In this document: positions 54,530 through 61,670 of the stretch, piece after piece | How positions within the stretch are numbered: position 1 is the stretch's first letter | How the letters are laid out: each line of letters starts with the position of its first letter | Origin: JANQPX01 sp965222015 | Lineage (GTDB): Bacteria; Pseudomonadota; Alphaproteobacteria; Geminicoccales; Geminicoccaceae | Direction: 5' to 3' | Assembly: GCA_965222015.1 (NCBI GenBank) | Contig: CBDCTL010000024.1 | Span: forward strand, 992,001-1,056,000 | DNA length: 64,000 bases | The notes under the pieces: generated by a model | Database searches by the model: none | Told to the model about the DNA's origin: nothing | What the model saw: only the letters and a program-made list of their open reading frames with translations | Translations under genes and position numbers: made by a program

Positions 54530-54880
54530 TCATGAACTGGCAGGAAATAGACCAGTTCGCCGAGTAGCATTTGGCCAGCTAGAAAAGTTTGATTCAAAGA
54601 ACGAACGCACGAATGACAGTGCATCAGCATTTTCTACGAGCAGTTTGCGGACCGCCCGTTCGTATTTTTCCCGATTCTGAAATGCAAGCTGCGAGGCTAC
54701 CCGATCCAAAGCCGAAGTTTCTCGAACTGGGCATCTTGCTAGGATCGACACCAAATCGCCATTCTGATGCGACTCCCGAATGCCCTCCAGTTCCTTGCTG
54801 ACGATCTTCTCGACATCGATTGAAAAATGAATGGGAGCGCCAGCATCTTCATAGTCTCATATAATTCGGTCGAGAAATGA
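54530..54880 (-). pseudogene. Degraded gene fragment of unknown family
   Basis: Visibly lower GC than the surroundings. On the minus strand a long stop-free stretch encodes LARCPVRETSALDRVASQ followed by a helical run to VRSFFES near 54590. Before it, at about 54820-54880, the sensible reading GHFSTELYETM is in another frame, so at least one frameshift separates them, and there is no start codon with a ribosome binding site. Looks like the remnant of a foreign or decayed gene. I do not recognise the family. Confidence 0.35.
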
Positions 54881-54949
54881 CCAATGTTCGATGCAGAGAG
54901 ACAGACGAACCGGTTCACTTCCCCTTTTCTGTCGCACCTTCACCCCACG

Positions 54950-55089
54950 TTAACCTTTGCCGACGACACTGTTCCCTGGTCCATGCGACCCTGCGAATCC
55001 GAACGCCGCACTTATTTCTCGGCGGGCGGACGGATTCGCAGGGTCGCATGGACCATCGAGACGGCAGAACCATGCCAGGATCCGGTTAA
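54950..55089. repeat. TTAACC/hairpin/GGTTAA element, copy 3
   Basis: 140 bp. TTAACC 54950-54955, GGTTAA 55084-55089. Left arm 54978-55001 and right arm 55031-55054 pair perfectly over 24 bp, with a 29-nt loop. Compared with copy 2, stem positions 12 (T-A to C-G) and 17 (G-C to C-G) have changed on both arms. GAATC and GATTC are present in the arms. The rest of the 54461-55285 gap holds the decayed fragment above and otherwise nothing. Confidence 0.88.
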
Positions 55090-55285
55090 GACTTCGTAAG
55101 CGTTGCCCCCGCATCGGGTTCTCGGCCCGAAAGGCGACGCCCGGCATGACAACGAGAAAGCGATCCGATCGCGCTCCGCGACACCGAAAATTCTACAAGT
55201 CCATGTTGACTTATCTCATCAAGCCGCACTAAGTTGCATCTCCGTTCACCACAGTGATGCAGCGCTTGGGAGGACGAGCTCTGCT

Positions 55286-55489
55286 ATGCGAGCCGGGCGG
55301 GAGAACAAACAGGCAACGCGAATAACGGTCACGGTCGATGAGCAGGATCACGCTCGGCTGACGGAACTGGCCGAACAATATCGTGTGTCTCTCGCCTGGC
55401 TCGTACGCTATGCGGTCAGCGACATGCTGGACCGGCACCAGCAGGATCAGCTGCAGCTGCCCCTCGATCTCACGGCCCCGAGACGCTGA
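55286..55489 (+). CDS. Ribbon-helix-helix (CopG/Arc-like) protein
   Basis: 67 residues. The RHH fold is clear: strand RITVTV (about 12-17), helix DEQDHARLTELAEQYR (about 18-33), turn and second helix SLAWLVRYAVSDML (about 35-48). A DNA-binding repressor of the antitoxin/CopG type is likely. ATG 55286 follows GGGAGGA at about 11 bp. No toxin gene adjacent, so it is a solitary regulator or an orphan antitoxin. Confidence 0.78.
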   Translation: MRAGRENKQATRITVTVDEQDHARLTELAEQYRVSLAWLVRYAVSDMLDRHQQDQLQLPLDLTAPRR

Positions 55490-55520
55490 ACGCCGGGACC
55501 ATACCGATCACGAGCCGCCT

Positions 55521-56351
55521 TCAGCAGGAAAGATCGTAACCGAACCAGCGTTCGGCGAGCCTCTTGACCGTGCCGTCCGCGAGCGCGGAACGGATGGCCC
55601 GGTCCAGCCGGGCGCGAAGCTCGTCGTCGCCCTCATGCAGCCCCGCACCCACGCCCCTGCCGAACACCCCGCCGATCATGTCCGGGCCGATCAGCGCGAG
55701 GTCCATGGCGCTCTCGCTCTCCCCTAGCCGCTGCCAGTAGGATCGCGTCGAAAGCGCCGCGTCGATCCGGCCGGCGTCGAGGGCGAGCGTCATGTTGTCC
55801 AGCGTGTCGAAATAGTCGATCTCCACCAGATCGCGCAGATAGCGGTTCGCGAAATCGGCATGGGGCGTCGCCACCTGCACGCCGACCACCGTTCCGGCCA
55901 GCGCCTGGCGAAGTCCGTTCAGCGCCCGTTTGACCTTGGGCGTGAAGTCTTCGAGATCGATCCGCGCCTGCGGCACGATGGTGCCGGCGAGCGCGTTGTC
56001 CGGACGCACCGCGAACACCGCGACCTCCGCCGCGTAGCAGACCGAAAAGTCGATGATCCGGTCCCGCTCCTCGGTGATCGCCATGCCCGCCATGACGACG
56101 TCGTACTTGCCCGTGGCCAGCGCCGGCAGCATGCCGTCCCAGCGCTGGGTGGCGAGCTCGCACTCGGCTTCCATGCGCCGGCATAGATCCCGGGCGAGAT
56201 CGACCTCGAAGCCTTCGAGCTCGCCGTCGTCGCCGATCGCGTTCCAGGGCGGATAATAGCCCTCGGTGGCGACCTTGATGGTCCGCTGATCGGCGCCTAT
56301 GCCCGCCTTCGTCAAGACGAGAAGGCCGAGCAGTGCGAGAACGGCCCGCAT
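55521..56351 (-). CDS. Periplasmic amino-acid-type ABC substrate-binding protein
   Basis: 276 residues. Signal peptide 1-19 (ending GIGA) then the bacterial family-3 solute-binding fold: VATEGYYPPWNAIGDDGELEGFEVDLARDLC (read in parts, about 27-57), MLPALATGKYDVVMAGMAITEERDRIIDFS (about 74-103). This group binds basic amino acids or opines. No permease or ATPase is next to it, so its transporter is elsewhere or it has a sensing role. GGAGAGGAGAG gives a strong ribosome binding site at the ATG. Confidence 0.9.
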   Translation of the reverse strand: MRAVLALLGLLVLTKAGIGADQRTIKVATEGYYPPWNAIGDDGELEGFEVDLARDLCRRMEAECELATQRWDGMLPALATGKYDVVMAGMAITEERDRIIDFSVCYAAEVAVFAVRPDNALAGTIVPQARIDLEDFTPKVKRALNGLRQALAGTVVGVQVATPHADFANRYLRDLVEIDYFDTLDNMTLALDAGRIDAALSTRSYWQRLGESESAMDLALIGPDMIGGVFGRGVGAGLHEGDDELRARLDRAIRSALADGTVKRLAERWFGYDLSC

Positions 56352-56533
56352 CGATCTCTCCTCTCCAATCCGCTATGCGGCCGTTGTTCGTTCAGGCCCG
56401 GCTCTTGTCAAGTCAGGCGATGGTCAACGGCGTGCCGATCCGGCTAGACTGGCACGATGCAAAATCAACGACCCCGTGCAGCGGCTCCCGAATCTTGTGA
56501 ACGCACCGCTGCATCGGGACGATCGGAGAGACC

Positions 56534-57472
56534 ATGACGCGCCCGAAAAAGGTACTGGTCGGCGAGGTCGGCCCGAGAGACGGCCTGCAGATCGAGCGGG
56601 ACTTCATCCCGACCGCGACCAAGATCGAGCTGATCGACGGGTTGATCGACGCCGGCGTCCCGGAGATCGAATACGCCTCCTTCGTCTCGCCCCGCGCCGT
56701 CCCGCAGATGGCCGACGCCGCCGAAGTCCTGGCCGGGCTCGACCGGAGCCGGGGCGCCCACCTCGTCGCCCTCGTCCCCAACGCCAAGGGTGCCGAGCGC
56801 GCCGTCGAGGCCGGCGTCGACGAACTGCGCGTCTTCGTCTCCGCGTCCGAAAGCCACAACCGGAAGAACGTCAACCGTTCGGTCGAGGAAAGCCTCCGCG
56901 GTTTCGCGGAGGTCGTCGCCATCGCCGAGGCCGGCGGCAGGCCGGTCAGCGGCGCCATCGCCACCAGCTTCGGCTGTCCGTTCGAGGGCGACGTCCCGGT
57001 CGAGCAGGTCGGCAGGATCGCCCGCCGTTTTCTCGAACTGGGCTTCGTCGGCGTCGGCCTCGGCGACACCACCGGCATGGCCACCCCTCCCCTCGTCTCG
57101 GAACGCTGCCGCCATCTCCAGGCCGAGGTCCCTGACCTCCCGATCACGCTGCATTTCCACAACACACGCGGCATCGGGCTCGCCAACGTCATGGCCGGCC
57201 TCGACGAGGGCGTCGACCGCTACGAAAGCTCGTTCGCGGGCCTCGGCGGCTGCCCGTTCGCGCCCGGCGCGACCGGTAATATCTGCACCGAGGACCTGGT
57301 TTTTCTGTTGCATGAGATGGGCATCGAAACCGGCATCGACCTCGAAAAGCTCTGCGCCGTCGCCCGCCGCGTCGAGGAGGTCGTCGGCCGCCCCCTCCCC
57401 GGCCAGGTCATGAAGGCCGGCCCCAGGCTCAATCTCTCGCAGATGGACGCCGTCCAGACCGCCACCGGCTAG
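56534..57472 (+). CDS. Hydroxymethylglutaryl-CoA lyase
   Basis: 312 residues, a TIM-barrel lyase of the HMGL family. EVGPRDGLQIE (about 10-20), LHFHNTRGIGLANV (metal-ligand His pair, about 203) and the GLGGCPFAPGATGNICTEDL signature with the catalytic Cys (about 236) are intact. Cleaves HMG-CoA to acetoacetate and acetyl-CoA in leucine breakdown, or a related acyl-CoA. Followed by a family III CoA-transferase on the same strand, so the pair may serve acyl-CoA catabolism. Confidence 0.92.
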   Translation: MTRPKKVLVGEVGPRDGLQIERDFIPTATKIELIDGLIDAGVPEIEYASFVSPRAVPQMADAAEVLAGLDRSRGAHLVALVPNAKGAERAVEAGVDELRVFVSASESHNRKNVNRSVEESLRGFAEVVAIAEAGGRPVSGAIATSFGCPFEGDVPVEQVGRIARRFLELGFVGVGLGDTTGMATPPLVSERCRHLQAEVPDLPITLHFHNTRGIGLANVMAGLDEGVDRYESSFAGLGGCPFAPGATGNICTEDLVFLLHEMGIETGIDLEKLCAVARRVEEVVGRPLPGQVMKAGPRLNLSQMDAVQTATG

Positions 57473-57491
57473 TGTTTTGACCACAGCATGG
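57470..57491 (+). repeat. Stop-codon hairpin repeat, copy e (degenerate)
   Basis: TAGTGTTTTGACCACAGCATGG beginning at the HMG-CoA lyase stop codon. Right half GACCACAGCATGG fits the family; the left half is worn, so the stem is weak. Confidence 0.45.
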
Positions 57492-57573
57492 ACTTCAGAC
57501 CGTCTGGACCAGGCCCGAAGTTATGCCGCCAGGTTTTCGACGTTCGTTGGAGACACCGTCCAGTGACGAAAAA

Positions 57574-58752
57574 ATGCCACTGACTGGGATTCGCGTCGTC
57601 GACCTCACCCGCATCATCGCCGGGCCGTTCTGCGCGCAGTTGCTCGCGGATATGGGCGCGGAGGTGATCAAGATCGAAAGCCCGGGCAGGGGTGATCCGA
57701 CCCGCCGCCAGGGCGCCATGGTCGACGGCGTCAGCTACTATTTCTCGCAGTTCAATCGCAACAAGAAGTCGATCACCCTCGACCTCTACAAGGACGACGG
57801 CAAGGCCGTCCTCGCCCGCCTGCTCGCCGACGCCGACGTGCTCATCGAAAACTACCGCCCGGGCGTGCTCGCCAGGATGGGCTTCGATCAGGAGCGCCTC
57901 GACGCGATCAACCCCGGCCTGGTCGTCACAAGCATCAACGGCTATGGCGGGACCGGCCCCTATGTCGACCGCCCCGCCTTCGACTTCATCGGCCAGGCGA
58001 TGAGCGGCTTCATGAGCATCAACGGCACGCCCGGCGAGCCGCTGCGCGCCGGCCCGCCGATCAGCGATCTCCTAGCCGGCCTCTATGCCGCCTTCGGCAC
58101 CACCACCGCGCTCCTGGCCAAACGTCTACGCGCCGACCGCGTCGGTGGTCAGCGGGTGGAGTCGAGCCTGAACAACAGCCTGATCAGCGTGCTCGCCTAT
58201 TTCTCCGCCCATTATTTCGCGACCGGCGAGCAGCCCGAGCGCACCGGCAACGACCACCCGATCGTCTACCCCTACGGCCTGTTCCAGGCCGCGGACGGCG
58301 AGATCGCGGTCGCCCCCAGCAACGACGTCTTCGTCCTGAAATTCATGGACGCGCTTGGCCTCGACCACCTTCTCGACGATCCCGACTACGCCACCAACGA
58401 GGCGCGGCTGCGCCATCGGGAGCCACTCCGGCACATGATCGACGAGGTCACCAGGACGGCCGGCGTCGATCACTGGATCGAGATCCTGAACCATGCAGGC
58501 GTGCCCGCAGGGCGGGTGCAGAGCCTCGAGCAGGTGTTCGAGGACCCGCAGGTCCAGGCCCAGGAGATGGTGCTCACCTGCCCCGGCGATCCCCCGGTCA
58601 GGATCACGGGCTTTCCCGTCAAGCTGAGCGCCACGCCGGCCAGACTTCGCCGCCCGCCGCCGAAGCTGGGCGAGCACACTCACGAGGTGCTCGCCCGCCT
58701 CGGCTATGGCGAGGCCGACATCGACGCCCTGCGTGTGGCCGGCATCATTTGA
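57574..58752 (+). CDS. CaiB/BaiF family III CoA-transferase
   Basis: 392 residues. Opens with LTGIRVVDLTRIIAGPFCAQLLADMGAEVIKIE (read in parts, about 3-35), the family's CoA-binding N terminus, with the catalytic aspartate in AFDFIGQAMSGFMS (about 147) and PISDLLAGLYAAFG (about 174). Moves CoA between carboxylic acids such as formyl, succinyl or carnitine derivatives. I use ATG 57574 because it matches the family start; ATG 57523 adds 17 residues without homology. No good ribosome binding site at either. Confidence 0.88.
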   Translation: MPLTGIRVVDLTRIIAGPFCAQLLADMGAEVIKIESPGRGDPTRRQGAMVDGVSYYFSQFNRNKKSITLDLYKDDGKAVLARLLADADVLIENYRPGVLARMGFDQERLDAINPGLVVTSINGYGGTGPYVDRPAFDFIGQAMSGFMSINGTPGEPLRAGPPISDLLAGLYAAFGTTTALLAKRLRADRVGGQRVESSLNNSLISVLAYFSAHYFATGEQPERTGNDHPIVYPYGLFQAADGEIAVAPSNDVFVLKFMDALGLDHLLDDPDYATNEARLRHREPLRHMIDEVTRTAGVDHWIEILNHAGVPAGRVQSLEQVFEDPQVQAQEMVLTCPGDPPVRITGFPVKLSATPARLRRPPPKLGEHTHEVLARLGYGEADIDALRVAGII

Positions 58753-58764
58753 CCGACCACGTGG

Positions 58765-58968
58765 TCAGGCTGACGCGGTGCAGTGCCCGTGAACCTGCTC
58801 TGAGCGCGCACCGCGATCGATCCGGCGGCCGAACAGGCCTCGAAAACCGCCCGTTAAAAAACTGCGAAGGGCCCGCGACTGCAGCCTGCGCCCTTCCTTG
58901 AGAGCGCGATCGATCGCCTGGGGATCGACGGTGGTGGCCGGCCGGTGGCTTGCGATGATCCTGGACAT
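58765..58968 (-). CDS. Small basic protein, unknown function
   Basis: 67 residues with a predicted helix PQAIDRALKEGRRLQSRALRSFL (about 16-38) and a Gly/Arg-rich region after it. Not recognised. AAAAGGAGATCGTC before the ATG is a near-perfect Shine-Dalgarno, the reason to accept it. Divergent from lysR (141-bp gap), so it may be a target of that regulator. Its stop sits on a 12-bp perfect palindrome GACCACGTGGTC at 58755-58766. Confidence 0.55.
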   Translation of the reverse strand: MSRIIASHRPATTVDPQAIDRALKEGRRLQSRALRSFLTGGFRGLFGRRIDRGARSEQVHGHCTASA

Positions 58969-59078
58969 GACGATCTCCTTTTGTCCTCGAGGCGCCGTAC
59001 TGCAGCCCCGTCCCTTCTGATGGAGAAGTTAGTCCTTGGCATTGGATATGATAATCACCACATCTCGATCAGGATCTA

Positions 59079-59091
59079 TGCATAAATTGCA
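59079..59091 (+). promoter_or_regulatory. LysR-type T-N11-A site
   Basis: TGCATAAATTGCA, dyad TGCA...TGCA in an AT-rich patch 19 bp before the lysR start and facing the divergent small gene. Fits the T-N11-A consensus of LysR regulators and could serve for autorepression and control of the neighbour. Confidence 0.45.
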
Positions 59092-59109
59092 AAAACGAGA
59101 ATAACGGCG

Positions 59110-60051
59110 ATGGACACCCTCGAAGGCATGAACCTGCTGGTCGAGGCGGTCGACGGCGGCAGCTTTTCGGCGGCCGGGCGCGAGCTCGGCCTGGCGCCGT
59201 CCTCGGTGGCGCGGCGCGTCGCTGCGCTGGAGGACGATCTCGGCGTCCGCCTCCTCAACCGCACCACCCGCAGCCTCAGCCTGACCGAGGCGGGCCGGCT
59301 CTATCTGGAGCGTGCCCGCCGGATCCTGACCGAGGTCGAGGAGGCGCGGCTGTCCGTCACCCAGCTCGAAGCCGACCCGCGCGGCACCTTGCGCCTCAAC
59401 CTCCCGACCGCGTTCGGCCGCACCCACGTGGTCCCGATGCTGCCTGACTTTCTGGCGCAATATCCCGAGCTCGCCATCGACCTCGTCCTGACCGACGCTT
59501 TCGTCGATCTCGTGGAGGAAGGGATCGACCTCGCGGTGCGCATCGGCGAGCTCAAGGACAGCAGCCTGGTCGCCCGCAAGCTCGCCCCCAATGACAGGGT
59601 GCTCTGCGCCAGCCCCGGCTATTTCGAGCGCCGCGGCCGACCGATGGAGCCGGACGATCTCGCCGCCCACAACTGCCTGATCTACAAGCGCGGCGGCGAG
59701 CGGCAGGTCTGGCATTTCCGGGCACCGGACGGCGCCATTCAGGACGTGCAGGTCAGCGGCGATCTGCAGACCAACAACACCGAAGCCCTCCACGCCCTGA
59801 CCCTCAACGGCCTCGGCATCACCACCATGCCCACCTGGCTGGTCGGCCAGGACCTCGTCGAAGGGCGCCTCGAACAGGTGCTCCGGGACTACGCCGTCAG
59901 CCCGACCGCGCTCGACACCAACATCTACGCCGTCTTCCCCTACAACCGCCACCTCTCGCCCAAGGTGCGCGCCTTCGTCGACGCCCTTGTCGCCCGCTTC
60001 ACCCCCACGCCCCCCTGGACCCGCAGCGCGGGCTGGCCGTACTTGGGTTAG
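59110..60051 (+). CDS. LysR-family transcriptional regulator
   Basis: 313 residues. Winged helix-turn-helix at 5-62 (NLLVEAVDGGSFSAAGRELGLAPSSVARRVAALEDDLGVRLLNRTTR, read in pieces) with the family's S-x-S-A-A recognition region, a linker helix to about 88, and a periplasmic-binding-like effector domain (about 92-297). A standard CrgA/DsdC-like LysR protein. Probably controls the divergent small gene; effector unknown. Confidence 0.9.
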   Translation: MDTLEGMNLLVEAVDGGSFSAAGRELGLAPSSVARRVAALEDDLGVRLLNRTTRSLSLTEAGRLYLERARRILTEVEEARLSVTQLEADPRGTLRLNLPTAFGRTHVVPMLPDFLAQYPELAIDLVLTDAFVDLVEEGIDLAVRIGELKDSSLVARKLAPNDRVLCASPGYFERRGRPMEPDDLAAHNCLIYKRGGERQVWHFRAPDGAIQDVQVSGDLQTNNTEALHALTLNGLGITTMPTWLVGQDLVEGRLEQVLRDYAVSPTALDTNIYAVFPYNRHLSPKVRAFVDALVARFTPTPPWTRSAGWPYLG

Positions 60052-60183
60052 AGCTTCGCTCGGCGGGCATGCGGTCGTTTTCTGAGGCCCTTGGTGCCTG
60101 GCAGGAGCGTTGCCGATAAGCTTCCGACAGGAAACCGCATACCCGTCGACAGCCAGGCACGTTCTTCGAAGGCCTCCCCAAGT

Positions 60184-60205
60184 CGACGAGGTGGCCGTGC
60201 CACTA
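60184..60205 (-). repeat. Stop-codon triloop hairpin repeat, copy g
   Basis: Minus strand TAGTGGCACGGCCACCTCGTCG: TAG is the creatinase stop, perfect 5-bp stem GTGGC/GCCAC with an ACG triloop. Followed by GACTTGGGG as in the argG hairpin region. Confidence 0.65.
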
Positions 60206-61423
60206 GATGGCGGTCGACTTTTGGATGATGTTCTTTTCCGGGCCGATCGGGAAACCGGTGATGTTGTCGGCGCCGTCTTCGGTCACCACCAGGATGTCGT
60301 GCTCGCGATAGCCGCCTGCCCCCGGCTCGCCCTCGGGGATCATGATCATGGGCTCCATCGAGACCACCATGTCGGGCGCCAGCACGGTCTCGATGTCCTC
60401 ACGCAGCTCCAGTCCCGCCTCGCGGCCGTAATAATGGCAGAGCACGCCGAAGCTGTGGCCGTAGCCGAAGGTGCGCCGCTCCAGCACGCCGTGACGCGCG
60501 TAGATCGCGTTGAGCTCGGCAGCAATGTCGCAGCAGCGCGCCCCGGGCCGGATCAGCTCCAGGCCGCGATAATGCACCTCCGTGTTGATCGCCCAGTATC
60601 TGAGATGCGCGTCCGATGCACTCTCGCAGAACAGCGTGCGCTCCAGCGCCGTGTAATAGCCGGCGATCATCGGAAAGCAGTTCAGGCTCAGAATGTCGCC
60701 GAGCTGCAGGCGCCTGGAGGTCACAGGGTTGTGCGCACCGTCGGTGTTGATGCCGGACTGGAACCAGGTCCAGCTATCCATCAGCTCGACGTGAGGGAGA
60801 CTTTTCGCGATCTCCCGAACCATCGCCTGCGTCGAATGCAGCGCGATCTCGTGCTCTGCTGCCCCGACCTCGATCGCCTCGACCGCCGCGAACCCGCCGA
60901 TATCGGCGATCCTCGCCCCCTCCCGGATCAGCGTGATTTCCTCGGCCGACTTCACCATGCGCTGCCCCATGACCGCCGCCGAAACATCGACGATCTCGGC
61001 CTCCGGCAGCGCCGCCTTCAGCTTTTCCAGCCGCTCGATGCTGATGTGGTCATGTTCGACGCCGAGTCTGATGGCGCCGGAACCGGGAACGAGATGCCGC
61101 ACGGCGTCAAAAAAAACATCGCGCCGCCAGTCGGTGTAGACGAGATTCGCGCCGAAGCTGCGCCGCCAGGGCTGGCCGCCGTCGATATTCGCCGAGATCG
61201 TCGTCGCCTCGTCCTGGGTCACCACCAGCCCATATGGCCGGCCAAAGGCACAGTACAAGAAATCCGAGAAATAATTGATGTTATGGATCGAAGTGAACAG
61301 CACGGCGTCGATCCGCTCGGCCGCCATGTGTTCGCGAAGAGCCGAAAGCCGCCGTTTCATTTCCTCGGCCGAGAACGTGCCCTGAACCTTCCCGCCGTTC
61401 TCGATGGTCTTCAAAAGCTCCAT
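60203..61423 (-). CDS. Creatinase (creatine amidinohydrolase), M24 fold
   Basis: 406 residues, the normal creatinase length (403-411). The C-terminal pita-bread domain has GVLCHYYGREAGLELREDIETVL (read in parts, about 305-330), MVVSMEPMIMIPEGEPGAGGYREHDILVV (about 335-363) and NITGFPIGPEKNII near the end, which agree closely with creatinase rather than aminopeptidase P, and the metal ligands of M24 peptidases are missing as in creatinase. Hydrolyses creatine to sarcosine and urea. ATG 61423 follows AGAGGAGGTG. No sarcosine oxidase or creatininase beside it. Confidence 0.86.
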   Translation of the reverse strand: MELLKTIENGGKVQGTFSAEEMKRRLSALREHMAAERIDAVLFTSIHNINYFSDFLYCAFGRPYGLVVTQDEATTISANIDGGQPWRRSFGANLVYTDWRRDVFFDAVRHLVPGSGAIRLGVEHDHISIERLEKLKAALPEAEIVDVSAAVMGQRMVKSAEEITLIREGARIADIGGFAAVEAIEVGAAEHEIALHSTQAMVREIAKSLPHVELMDSWTWFQSGINTDGAHNPVTSRRLQLGDILSLNCFPMIAGYYTALERTLFCESASDAHLRYWAINTEVHYRGLELIRPGARCCDIAAELNAIYARHGVLERRTFGYGHSFGVLCHYYGREAGLELREDIETVLAPDMVVSMEPMIMIPEGEPGAGGYREHDILVVTEDGADNITGFPIGPEKNIIQKSTAI

Positions 61424-61670
61424 ACGTCGACACCTCCTCTCGCGGGTCACCAATGGCCCGCCCCGGGAATAGCACGAAGGTACCGACCGAATCTTTCGAA
61501 TCCGCGGCGGCGCAGTCGGCTTTCTTTGCCTCCTGCCCTGTGAAGGAGTTCACAGGTCCGGCCGTCAATCCGTGCTTCAAAGGAGACAAAATTCAATTCG
61601 GCAACGCGCAAGGATAGCTTGGCGCAGTCGCTTTCCCGCCTTCGATGGGCGGGATCTTGCGGAGGTTGAA

